This document shows, piece by piece, positions 52,868 to 60,870 of a stretch of DNA of 64,000 nucleotides; within the stretch, counting starts at the first letter, position 1, and each line of letters starts with the position of its first letter. Source of the stretch: MFWN01 sp964594115. Lineage in GTDB: Archaea > Nanobdellota > Nanobdellia > Pacearchaeales > GW2011-AR1. The DNA is taken from the NCBI GenBank assembly GCA_964594115.1, contig CAZQLD010000003.1:1-64000 (forward strand). Direction: 5' to 3'. The position numbers were made by a program, and so were the translations under genes. A model generated the notes under the pieces. It did no database searches and had not been told where the DNA came from. It was given only the letters and a program-made list of their open reading frames with translations.

Positions 52868-52907
52868 TTAATCCTCAATACTAAATTTTTACTTTACCTT
52901 AAAACCC

Positions 52908-55184
52908 TTACATCTTCTTAATGTAATTTTTCATCCAGTCCTGGAATTCAGGGAAAACTCTTTCTGAAGTTGGCAGGCCAACTTCTTCTCGGATTTTATC
53001 AGAAATCTCATGAAAAGCATTATTAGACAGAGAGTTAAATTTAGCCTCTAATAAAATAGGAATTTTAAGCTTTTCTGATATATTGACAATTTCTTGTTTT
53101 ATTCTAGCCCTTAGCATAATATTATCATAAACAGCATCCCAATCTCCTGCCCAGCCTTTAACATTAGCTGCTATAGCTTTTATAACTTCAGAATCTCCAT
53201 TAATAAGTTCAGGGGTAGCTTCTAGCTCATCTTTTTCTACATTATATCTTAATAAATCCACAAAACCCTTTTCTTCTAAAGGATCCTTGGTCCAGTGTTT
53301 TCTTACTTCTGAAAGCTGAACAGCTCTTTTCCAGGAATGTAACCCATCAGGACTTTTAACAGGATTTGTTATTAAAATTATATCTGTTGCTTTAAAACTT
53401 GTTACTGGCACTTCTAAATCATTTACAACTCTGTCAAAAATAGCATAAGGAGAGGCTCCATGAATTGTTCCCGCTACAACATTAGCTAGCGCTCCAATCC
53501 TCATTGCCTCATAAAGTGCTTTTGCTTCTAAACTTCTGACTTCCCCAACAATCAAACAACTATCTCCTAATCTTAAACTTACTCTAATACCTTCATCTGC
53601 TGCTATTTCAGTTGTAGTTTTTAATAAAGCAGCCCTCACCTTCATTCTCAGTATATCATAGTTTAGTTTTCTTAATGTATCTACTGGCAACTCTAAAACA
53701 TCTTCTAATACAATTGTTCTGTATTTAGGAAGAATTTCTAACATTAAAGCCCCCAACATTGAACTCTTTCCACTAGACCTTGTCCCCCCTATCAAGAGCG
53801 TTCTGCTTCCACTTATTAAAAAGGATAATAAACCTGCAGTCAGACTATTAATCATCCTATTTTTGATAAAAAGAGGCAGTGTCCAGGGTTCTTCTCTGTG
53901 TCTTCTAAAAGCATAAGCCAAGCCTGTAGGAGAAAGAGGCTGTTGAATTATAGCAACTCTCGCCCTTATATGCCCTAACAATAAATCAGTATCAAGAACA
54001 GGGTTTGCTTCATCTAAAGGCCTTCCTGACAACATCCTGAATTTAGCAGCCCATGAATCTGCATCTTCCTGACTTGGCATAATGTTAGTGGTACACTCAT
54101 CAAATTCCTGATGCCTTACAAAAACTGGATTAAGAGTTATTGGTGAATTAAGAACAATATCCTGTATATTCTTGTCCTGTAGCAATACTTCAATTAAACC
54201 AAAACCAATTGTATGCCTAACCAAGATTGTAGCTAGCTTGTTTAACTCAGAATAAGATAATTTTATTCTCTTGTTTTTAGCTAATTCTTGCAGCAAGTCT
54301 CTGGAAACATTGAAAAATACGCTTCTTGTTCTTTCTGGATCTGTAAATTCCTCTGACTTTGGCTCATGCTCAATTAAAACATTCCTTGCTAGATTAAGAA
54401 GCAAGTGAAAATCTTCGTCTAAAGTATATTCAGGAGGCATTAAATGATAAATATACTTAGAATCATTTTTTTTCTTTAGTATTGTGACACTGCTCTTATC
54501 ATAACCTGAAGCAATTTCATACTGGCTCATAATTTCTGTATCTTCTGGAAGGGTTGCTACAAGTCTTGTAAAAGTAAAATTAGGAATTGTATCAGGCCTG
54601 AAAAACTGAACATAAATTTCCCTGTCTCCTACTTTATATCCCCCAAGGTAAGGAATGGCTTGCTTTACAAGCTGAATAGCCCCTAATAACGCTAAAAATT
54701 TCTCAAGTAAACGAATAAAACTCATCTGGTCTGCTTTTAATTGTAAGGTTATCCTATCAAAAGCAATTCTCTCATCTCTGAGAGTTCTTTTTAATTCTAT
54801 ATAACAAGCAATAGGATCTCTTTTCAAAAGGTCAAGAAGGTAATTCACAATACTATATCTCTTACCTACCGCCTGATTAAACATGGTTAATTTTTCTGGA
54901 GCTAAAATCCTCTCTTGTTTTGTCAGATAAGTATATAACTGAGCCACTTCCTGCAATAAAGAAATTTCAGAAAAATCATAGCAATAATTTCTCTGCTGAA
55001 CAAAAACTATCTTAGCTATTTGCGGGTTTTGCATTAACAAATCAACAGTTCTTGCCATGACCTCTGGATTTTCAGCTAAATTTGGCACGCTTGGAGAACC
55101 AAGATAATTCACGTATAAAATATCCTGCCCAGCCTCTCTCTGAACCTCAAAAGCATACAAAGGAGTTCCTTTTTTAAATAACAT
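52908..55184 (-). CDS. FlaI/CpaF-type secretion ATPase
   Basis: A 758-aa protein. The N-terminal half (1-280) is a family-specific extension. The RecA-like core has Walker A GGTRSSGKSS (466-475), the Asp box TIVLEDVLELP, Walker B SCLIVGEVRS and the His box AGTIHGASPYAIFDRV. It powers filament assembly or rotation with the T2SSF-type platform protein. Longer than archaellum FlaI (about 550 aa) because of the N-terminal domain. The promoter carries a diverged type B leader. Confidence 0.93.
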   Translation of the reverse strand: MLFKKGTPLYAFEVQREAGQDILYVNYLGSPSVPNLAENPEVMARTVDLLMQNPQIAKIVFVQQRNYCYDFSEISLLQEVAQLYTYLTKQERILAPEKLTMFNQAVGKRYSIVNYLLDLLKRDPIACYIELKRTLRDERIAFDRITLQLKADQMSFIRLLEKFLALLGAIQLVKQAIPYLGGYKVGDREIYVQFFRPDTIPNFTFTRLVATLPEDTEIMSQYEIASGYDKSSVTILKKKNDSKYIYHLMPPEYTLDEDFHLLLNLARNVLIEHEPKSEEFTDPERTRSVFFNVSRDLLQELAKNKRIKLSYSELNKLATILVRHTIGFGLIEVLLQDKNIQDIVLNSPITLNPVFVRHQEFDECTTNIMPSQEDADSWAAKFRMLSGRPLDEANPVLDTDLLLGHIRARVAIIQQPLSPTGLAYAFRRHREEPWTLPLFIKNRMINSLTAGLLSFLISGSRTLLIGGTRSSGKSSMLGALMLEILPKYRTIVLEDVLELPVDTLRKLNYDILRMKVRAALLKTTTEIAADEGIRVSLRLGDSCLIVGEVRSLEAKALYEAMRIGALANVVAGTIHGASPYAIFDRVVNDLEVPVTSFKATDIILITNPVKSPDGLHSWKRAVQLSEVRKHWTKDPLEEKGFVDLLRYNVEKDELEATPELINGDSEVIKAIAANVKGWAGDWDAVYDNIMLRARIKQEIVNISEKLKIPILLEAKFNSLSNNAFHEISDKIREEVGLPTSERVFPEFQDWMKNYIKKM

Positions 55185-55204
55185 TTTCTCTTTTTCAAAA
55201 GTTA

Positions 55205-55249
55205 GTTTCTTTCTTCTTAATGTTCTTTCTTTTCTAAAGAAAGAAGTTA
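55205..55249 (-). promoter_or_regulatory. Palindrome-containing leader element, type B, diverged (ATPase copy)
   Basis: A 45-bp element, 20 bases upstream of the ATPase start. The palindrome arms (TTCTTTCTTT/AAAGAAAGAA) are intact, while loop and flanks differ from the other copies. Conserved arms with changed loop argue for a function of the palindrome itself. Confidence 0.6.
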
Positions 55250-55352
55250 GGATATTAAAATCTTGCTATTAACTAAAATCCATAGATAACCTCATTCTCA
55301 TACAAACAATTTTAAACCCTTGTTTCTTTATTTTTTTATAAAAAAGAGAAAA

Positions 55353-55679
55353 ATGCCAGAGCAAATTTCCCCAACAGAATCCCCTATAACCTCTTTATTA
55401 TCAGAGTTTAATACTAAACTTAGGGACATAGAAGAAAGACAGAGACTTATTAAAGATAGAGTCTTGCTTATAGGAGAAAATCTTGTAAATAGAAAAGAAG
55501 AATCAATAAAAGAAATGTCTGAATTGAAAGTCAAAACAGAAAATTTAGAAAAAGAAATAGAAAGACTAAAAGAGACTATAACAAGCTTAATAGAAGAAAC
55601 CAAAAATCTGGCTAGGAAATCTGAACTAGAAATCTTACAAAGACAGTTTAAAATATTCCAACCATTAATTAAAAAATAG
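55353..55679 (+). CDS. Coiled-coil protein, FlaC/D/E-like by context
   Basis: The start at 55353 (MPEQISPTESPITSLLSEFN) avoids a hydrophobic out-of-context leader from an upstream start. 108 aa, almost all heptad-patterned helix (about 25-95, LRDIEERQRLIKDRV to LEKEIERLKETI). Archaellum-type loci encode coiled-coil FlaC/D/E proteins next to FlaI/FlaJ; divergent placement beside the ATPase gene suggests an equivalent cytoplasmic accessory. Sequence identity to FlaC/E is not established. Confidence 0.6.
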   Translation: MPEQISPTESPITSLLSEFNTKLRDIEERQRLIKDRVLLIGENLVNRKEESIKEMSELKVKTENLEKEIERLKETITSLIEETKNLARKSELEILQRQFKIFQPLIKK

Positions 55680-55724
55680 CTTTCAGAAAAATATTAAAAA
55701 AATTAAACATTAAAAAAGCAAAAA

Positions 55725-56618
55725 ATGCCTCTGGTTGAAAAAATAAGTCAAATGCAAAAACAGGGTTTAAAAGAAGGTGAAATAATGCAAAAATTGCGAG
55801 AAGAGGGGATTTCTCCACGTGAGATAAATGAAGCTTTAGAACAAAGTAAAGTAAAATCAGCTGTTTCTAATTCAGATGACATTCCTAGTTTAATAGAATC
55901 TTCTCCTAGAAGAAATAGACCTGGAGAATTTTTTGGACAAGAAATAAGTGGACAGCTTATGCCTGAAATGCAAGTTAAAGAAACAAGATTCCCAACAAAT
56001 GCCCCGCCAATGCAACAACAAATGCCTCCATCTACCCAAGAGACAATGCCCCCTCCAATACAAGAAGTGCCTGAAGAGATGCCTGAAGAAATGCAGTTTG
56101 AACCACCTCCCCAAATACAAGAAGCAGGAACTGGAGAATTTAGAGAAGAAGCATACCCCCCTACATACCCAGAGTATGAATATCCTGAACAAGCAATAGA
56201 CACAGACATAATGACAGAAGTTGCAGAGCAAATAATATATGAAAAAACAGAAAAACTGCAACAACAAATCTCTGAGCTATTAGGATTTAAAGTAGAGACA
56301 GAGGGAAGAGTCAGTAATATACATGAAAGATTAAGAAGAATAGAAATGATGATAGACAAACTACAAACTTCTATTTTAGGAGAAATTGGAAATTATGGAA
56401 AAAACATTTCGGACTTAAAAGATGAAATGATAGCAACACAAGACTCATTTTCCAAAATTCTCACTCCACTGTCCGAAAACATGGAAAAATTAAAAAAAAT
56501 AAGCAAGTCTTCTCCAAAAACAACAAAAACCAAAACAGTCACAAAAGAAAAAAAGGAAAAGAAAAAACCAAAAAGAAAGACAAAAAAAGATACTTTTGAG
56601 AATTATTTAAGAAGTTAA
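55725..56618 (+). CDS. Coiled-coil filament accessory protein, FlaC/E-like by context
   Basis: A 297-aa protein. An N-terminal UBA-like helical motif (GLKEGEIMQKLREEGISPRE, about 14-40), a Pro/Gln/Met-rich disordered middle (about 85-150), and a coiled-coil domain (about 160-250) with ISDLKDEMIATQDSFSKILT, reminiscent of archaellum FlaC/E. A Lys-rich tail ends FENYLRS. It follows the smaller coiled-coil gene. Probably a cytoplasmic organiser of the filament motor or platform; inference from context. Confidence 0.6.
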   Translation: MPLVEKISQMQKQGLKEGEIMQKLREEGISPREINEALEQSKVKSAVSNSDDIPSLIESSPRRNRPGEFFGQEISGQLMPEMQVKETRFPTNAPPMQQQMPPSTQETMPPPIQEVPEEMPEEMQFEPPPQIQEAGTGEFREEAYPPTYPEYEYPEQAIDTDIMTEVAEQIIYEKTEKLQQQISELLGFKVETEGRVSNIHERLRRIEMMIDKLQTSILGEIGNYGKNISDLKDEMIATQDSFSKILTPLSENMEKLKKISKSSPKTTKTKTVTKEKKEKKKPKRKTKKDTFENYLRS

Positions 56619-56620
56619 GT

Positions 56621-57835
56621 CTAATTTTCTAATGCTTCTAATAATTTTTTTTCTGTTGTTGTTACATGTCCGACAAACTTGTCTGCTGCCCCATAAAAAC
56701 CATGAACTATTCCTTCACTAGAAATTGCATATCCTGTTGGAAAAACAACACTTCCAGCTACTAATCCTTCTCTTTCCCAAGGCTCTGTAGCTGAATAAAG
56801 AGGTTTTCTAGTTCTTGCTAAAACTTTCTGAGGATTTTGACTATCTAATAAAACTGCCCCCCATTGATAGTTTCTCTTAGGAAACAAACTAGCTCCATGA
56901 TAACTTAACAATACTCCTTGTTCTAATTTTAAAGGAGGCCCTCCCAAACCTATATGACTTTTCTCCCAATCATATTTTCTCTCTAATAAAATATATTTCT
57001 CCAACTTGCTCACTATATCTACCCAAAACTCATGTTTTGCTAAATCTTCAAAACTTTTAATATAAATAATCTGGATATCTGGAAGAAGCCTTATAACAAT
57101 CCCATAATACTCAATTACTCCTTCTCCAATATCTGTCATTACTTTATTTGGCCATAAACAACAATCTTTCACACCCAAAATAGGAGTCTCTGGAAGATCC
57201 TGACGCCTAGATTTCTTTGCCTCTTCTAATGTCTGTCTGCCAAAACTAGCCTCCCAAATTTTCTTATAACGCTCTTGCCTAACAAGAGATATTGCTTCTT
57301 CTGCAATTATATTTGGGAAAAAAATATTAAATTGCTCCCATTTAGAAAAATCTTTTGGGCTGTTCCTAAAAGTTCTAACATAAGAAGTTCTTGTATCAAA
57401 TCCATTAAAATTAACAAGAAATCCGTGTAAAGGAGCTTCTTCAGATAATTTTATTGCTCTGAAATCTTCAACACCCATTCTTCCATGAGGAGCCTCTGCC
57501 TGAAAAACAGTCTGCTCTTCAGGAAATAATTTAACATCAAGGCCTTGCAAACGACCCTGTCTTTTTACAATACAAGACTTCTTAACATTAGCTTTTTTAT
57601 AACACTCTCTATAAATAAGTCTTGGAAACAGAGTAATCTTATCTTTATCTTCAGTATCCTGAACAACAAGTGCATTTGTTATTCCTAATCTCTCAAACCC
57701 TCCCCCTGTTCTTAATCCTTGTGGAGGAATAAACTGATTTTCTTTAGGAGATAATAAAACTTTCTTTAAACCTAAACGAGTTTCACTCTCTTTTTTAGAA
57801 TCTTGTCTCGGCGGTGGCTCATCTAAAGCTTCCAT
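56621..57835 (-). CDS. GH130-family glycosidase/phosphorylase
   Basis: A 404-aa five-bladed beta-propeller-type protein. GH130 landmarks: KSHIGLGGPPLK, GVLLSYHGA, YQWGAVLLDSQNPQKVLART and GSVVFPTGYAI...HGFYGAADKFVG near the C-terminus. Known members phosphorolyse or hydrolyse beta-mannosides. An N-terminal extension of about 45 charged residues is unusual. Placed inside the filament locus, it may act on surface glycans or on a mannoside store; substrate unproven. Confidence 0.85.
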   Translation of the reverse strand: MEALDEPPPRQDSKKESETRLGLKKVLLSPKENQFIPPQGLRTGGGFERLGITNALVVQDTEDKDKITLFPRLIYRECYKKANVKKSCIVKRQGRLQGLDVKLFPEEQTVFQAEAPHGRMGVEDFRAIKLSEEAPLHGFLVNFNGFDTRTSYVRTFRNSPKDFSKWEQFNIFFPNIIAEEAISLVRQERYKKIWEASFGRQTLEEAKKSRRQDLPETPILGVKDCCLWPNKVMTDIGEGVIEYYGIVIRLLPDIQIIYIKSFEDLAKHEFWVDIVSKLEKYILLERKYDWEKSHIGLGGPPLKLEQGVLLSYHGASLFPKRNYQWGAVLLDSQNPQKVLARTRKPLYSATEPWEREGLVAGSVVFPTGYAISSEGIVHGFYGAADKFVGHVTTTEKKLLEALEN

Positions 57836-58012
57836 GACCCTTTTACACTAAATTTTAAAGTATTTAAACATTGAGAAAAGCTTAAATACCTGAATAGATA
57901 CCACTAATAAGTTACAATAAACAGAAAGATTTATAAATACTATTTACTAAATAAAAATAAGATTAAAGGAAATAAGGTTTTAGAAAAAGCTTAATCAAAA
58001 ACAATAACTAAA

Positions 58013-58513
58013 ATGGCAATAGATTTTTCATGGATAAGTGAAGGGCTACCTATTTTTGGCTTTGCCCTTATCTTTGTTTTAGTTTATGCTATACTTGCAA
58101 AAACAAAGATTTTTGGAAGTAAGTGGATTAATGCTATAATGGGATTTATTTTTGCTGTTATTTTCTTATCATTTTCTCACGTTAGAGATTATATTGTAAA
58201 TGCAACTGTCTGGTTCACTGTTCTTATGACAATATTGTTTTTCTTTTTATTAATAATTGTATTTGTAATTAAAGAACCTGAATCTTTTATGAAACCCCTC
58301 ACAATAGTCTTTATTGTCTTACTAGGTTTAATCTTGATTATAACACTTTTCTACTCTTTTCCAAGCACCCAAGCTTATCTTCCAGGGACAAGTGAAGCAG
58401 GAGCAAATGATTTTTTACTAAGAATAAAACATTTTGTTCTTGGAACAAAATTTCTCAATGGAGCCTTGCTCTTAATAATTGCTATTATAGTAGGATTTCT
58501 CATAACAAGATAA
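58013..58513 (+). CDS. Four-TM membrane protein, paralogue 1
   Basis: A 166-aa protein with four hydrophobic helices and little soluble part. FALIFVLVYAILAKTKIFGS followed by INAIMGFIFAVIFLS matches in pattern the two minus-strand proteins that follow. No catalytic motif. It is divergent from the GH130 gene and convergent with paralogue 2. Family function unknown; probably part of the filament machinery by location. Confidence 0.7.
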   Translation: MAIDFSWISEGLPIFGFALIFVLVYAILAKTKIFGSKWINAIMGFIFAVIFLSFSHVRDYIVNATVWFTVLMTILFFFLLIIVFVIKEPESFMKPLTIVFIVLLGLILIITLFYSFPSTQAYLPGTSEAGANDFLLRIKHFVLGTKFLNGALLLIIAIIVGFLITR

Positions 58514-58527
58514 TTCTATAAGAAAAA

Positions 58528-59076
58528 TTAAGTAGTTTTGATTGTGTTCTGCTGACCTTTTGCTGCTAAAACTATCAAAACTATCAAACCTATAACAACT
58601 ATTCCTACAATTATTGCATTAAGATACTCACGCCACCACCAAGCTCCCCATAAAAAGGTTTCATAAGAAGATAAAGCAGATAAAACAACGATTACTGCTA
58701 TTACCATAGCTATGCTAAAAAAAGTAATTCTCCACCATCTTTCCTGGCTTGTAAAAAATAGCCCCGTCAGTATTAAACCTACTAAAAGTATTGCTATGCC
58801 AATTCCTGCATAAGGAAAAAGGACTCGGAAAAAACTACGAAAACCAGGAGAAGTTATAGATAACAAAGCTACAGCCAAAGCAATAACCATATTAATCCCC
58901 CTATACTCTCCTATAATCTGTGATTTCACTAATATTCCAAAAACAACTGCAAAAACTAATAAAAAGGGAACAACAAACTCAAATACTCCCATATACTCCC
59001 AATCCTGCAGAATATCTGCTACACTACTTCCTCCCCATGCATAAAATACTGTTAATAAGTTGGACATCACACTCAT
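58528..59076 (-). CDS. Four-TM membrane protein, paralogue 2
   Basis: A 182-aa protein. VPFLLVFAVVFGILVKSQII followed by INMVIALAVALLSI parallels the two neighbours. The end of the protein has a long helix and a short polar tail (GQQNTIKTT). A Trp-rich loop (WGAWWWREYL) precedes the last helix. The start is 11 bases downstream of a type B leader element, near-identical to that of radA. Confidence 0.7.
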   Translation of the reverse strand: MSVMSNLLTVFYAWGGSSVADILQDWEYMGVFEFVVPFLLVFAVVFGILVKSQIIGEYRGINMVIALAVALLSITSPGFRSFFRVLFPYAGIGIAILLVGLILTGLFFTSQERWWRITFFSIAMVIAVIVVLSALSSYETFLWGAWWWREYLNAIIVGIVVIGLIVLIVLAAKGQQNTIKTT

Positions 59077-59087
59077 TTTTCCTCTTT

Positions 59088-59132
59088 ATTTCTTTCTTCC
59101 TAAGTTCTTTCTTTTTTAAAGAAAGAGGCTAT
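59088..59132 (-). promoter_or_regulatory. Palindrome-containing leader element, type B (four-TM copy)
   Basis: A 45-bp element matching the radA copy (34706-34750) at 44 of 45 positions although 24 kb away. A TATA-like ATATTTAAAC adjoins its upstream edge on the minus strand. Confidence 0.7.
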
Positions 59133-59169
59133 GTTTAAATATGTTTTGGTTCTTTAGCTTTTCTCCCCC

Positions 59170-59679
59170 TTATTCGCTAGAACCCCCGCTTTTTTTCCCA
59201 GAAGTAAGAACAATTGCTATAGCTCCTCCAATTATAGCAATTACTAAAAAATTAATCAGGATTTTTCCAGCATAATCTCTCTCTACTACTGCATTATAGA
59301 TATAATCCCATGCTCCTGTTATCCACAAAACAGCCACTATAACTGCCAAACCAAAAATAATTCCTAAAGCAATTTTTAGTCCTTTATTTAAAACATCTCC
59401 TTCTTTTTTAGCACTTATAAAACCATAAAGCAGCATAAAAACAAATAAAATAACAAGAGATACAACAAAAAAAGGTATAAGCTTTATGATAATATTTCTT
59501 GCAAAAGGAAATCCTATCAAAATTATGCCAATAACAAAGCTCATTATAGCATTAATCTGCTTCTTTCCTTCTCCTAGTAGCTTTGTCTTATCAAGAATTG
59601 CAAAAACTAAAGTAAAAACTAGTAAAAACGGCAAGATAATATCAACAAATATTGGGTCTGAAAAGATAGTTTCAACCAT
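59170..59679 (-). CDS. Four-TM membrane protein, paralogue 3
   Basis: A 169-aa protein. LPFLLVFTLVFAILDKTKLL followed by QINAIMSFVIGIILIG matches paralogues 1 and 2. Four helices, short Gly/Ser-rich tail. Just upstream of paralogue 2 on the same strand but with its own type A leader element, so the two seem separately controlled. Confidence 0.7.
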   Translation of the reverse strand: MVETIFSDPIFVDIILPFLLVFTLVFAILDKTKLLGEGKKQINAIMSFVIGIILIGFPFARNIIIKLIPFFVVSLVILFVFMLLYGFISAKKEGDVLNKGLKIALGIIFGLAVIVAVLWITGAWDYIYNAVVERDYAGKILINFLVIAIIGGAIAIVLTSGKKSGGSSE

Positions 59680-59722
59680 TTTCTCTTTTTATTCTAAACT
59701 TAAAAGTTTACCTCTTTTATAA

Positions 59723-59782
59723 ATTTTCTTTCTTAGTTTTTTCTTTCTAAATGTTTCCTTGGTTCTAAAAAAGAAAGTTTGC
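59723..59782 (-). promoter_or_regulatory. Leader element, type A (four-TM copy)
   Basis: A 60-bp element, 43 bases upstream of paralogue 3. The first 35 bases and last 18 match the copy at 47330-47388 exactly. Confidence 0.6.
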
Positions 59783-59791
59783 ATCTTTTAT

Positions 59792-60088
59792 TTATAACTC
59801 AATTTCTTCTTCTTCTGAAATTTCTGCTTCTGCTAATTCATCTTGCATAGGAAGACTTGCTTTACTGACAATACAAACATCTCCAATTGCCTTAACAAAT
59901 TGATGAGGAATCACAACTCCTCTTGCCCCTCCTAAAAAAGAACCTATGCCTCCTGCAACCTTAATTCTCCAGCTGTCTACTTTGTTCTCAACAAGATTCA
60001 CTTCTTCTATTTCACCAAAATAATCTCCTGAATCTGTATAAACTCTTTTACCTACGACTTCTGATATCTTTTTTATTTTGATTGGCAT
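59792..60088 (-). CDS. PRC-barrel domain protein
   Basis: A 98-aa protein from the second of two adjacent ATGs. A PRC-barrel at about 1-75 (KISEVVGKRVYTDSGDYFGE; VVIPHQFVKAIGDVCIV) precedes an acidic tail (EAEISEEEEIEL). PRC-barrel proteins in archaea occur as small stand-alone adaptors, and some are linked to division or RNA metabolism. Nothing in the context decides between these. Confidence 0.88.
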   Translation of the reverse strand: MPIKIKKISEVVGKRVYTDSGDYFGEIEEVNLVENKVDSWRIKVAGGIGSFLGGARGVVIPHQFVKAIGDVCIVSKASLPMQDELAEAEISEEEEIEL

Positions 60089-60194
60089 CAATACAAAAAA
60101 AGAAAGTAGTTTATATATTTTTCTATAGAGAAAAATATATTATTAAGAAGTTGCTAAGGGATAGATTTATAAAAATTCATTGGTTTAAATTCTT

Positions 60195-60836
60195 ATGTTT
60201 AAACTGAAAGAGCTAGGAAACATAATAATTGTAATAATATTATTTGCATTCCTAATACGTTTTCTGCAAGATCTCAATGCATTCTTAACTGGCTTAATAA
60301 TTGCTTTTGCGATAATAACTGTTAATATTCTTACAAAAAAAATTATGGCCTCTTATCTTGAGGCAGAAATAGAACAGAAAATATGGCATTTTCAAAGATG
60401 GGGTTATTACACGAGAAGTCAGTTTAAAAAACCAAAACCAATAGGAGCTATCTTGCCGTTTATCCTTGTCTGGCTTTCTTATCCAACTGGCTTTCTCAAA
60501 CTACTGACATTTTTACAGTTTGATGTTAAACCTACTTCTGCAAGAGCAGCTAAAAGACACGGACTTCACAGATACATTGAAATGACAGAATGGCATATAG
60601 CCTTAATCGCAGGAATCGGAATTTTTGCAAATCTTGTGCTCGCAATAATTGCATATATAATTGGCAATCCAATTATGTTAGATATAGCTAAATATAGTAT
60701 TTATTATGCCGCATGGAACATGCTTCCAATAAGTCAACTAGATGGAACAAAAATCTTTTTTGGAAGTAGGATATTGTATACCCTTTTAGCAATATTAACG
60801 CTAATTAGTTTAGGATATGCTTTGTTTTTAGTATAA
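60195..60836 (+). CDS. Site-2-protease (M50)-like membrane protein without HExxH
   Basis: A 213-aa polytopic protein. The C-terminal NMLPISQLDG (175-184) is the M50 third-ligand motif and AGIGIFANLVLAII matches the M50 AGxxxN region. In place of the N-terminal HExxH is N44-ILT-K48, so zinc binding and proteolysis are not expected. It resembles a pseudo-protease of the site-2 type. It probably retains a membrane scaffolding or chaperone role. Followed 34 bases later by the helicase gene. Confidence 0.7.
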   Translation: MFKLKELGNIIIVIILFAFLIRFLQDLNAFLTGLIIAFAIITVNILTKKIMASYLEAEIEQKIWHFQRWGYYTRSQFKKPKPIGAILPFILVWLSYPTGFLKLLTFLQFDVKPTSARAAKRHGLHRYIEMTEWHIALIAGIGIFANLVLAIIAYIIGNPIMLDIAKYSIYYAAWNMLPISQLDGTKIFFGSRILYTLLAILTLISLGYALFLV

Positions 60837-60870
60837 TTAGTTATATAAACTATTCTTATCTTCAAATAAA

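Noticed and set aside
55748..56359. Minus-strand frame of 203 codons rich in Ser, Ile and Cys
   Set aside because: Antisense to the coiled-coil accessory gene, whose heptads and tail are clearly protein-like.
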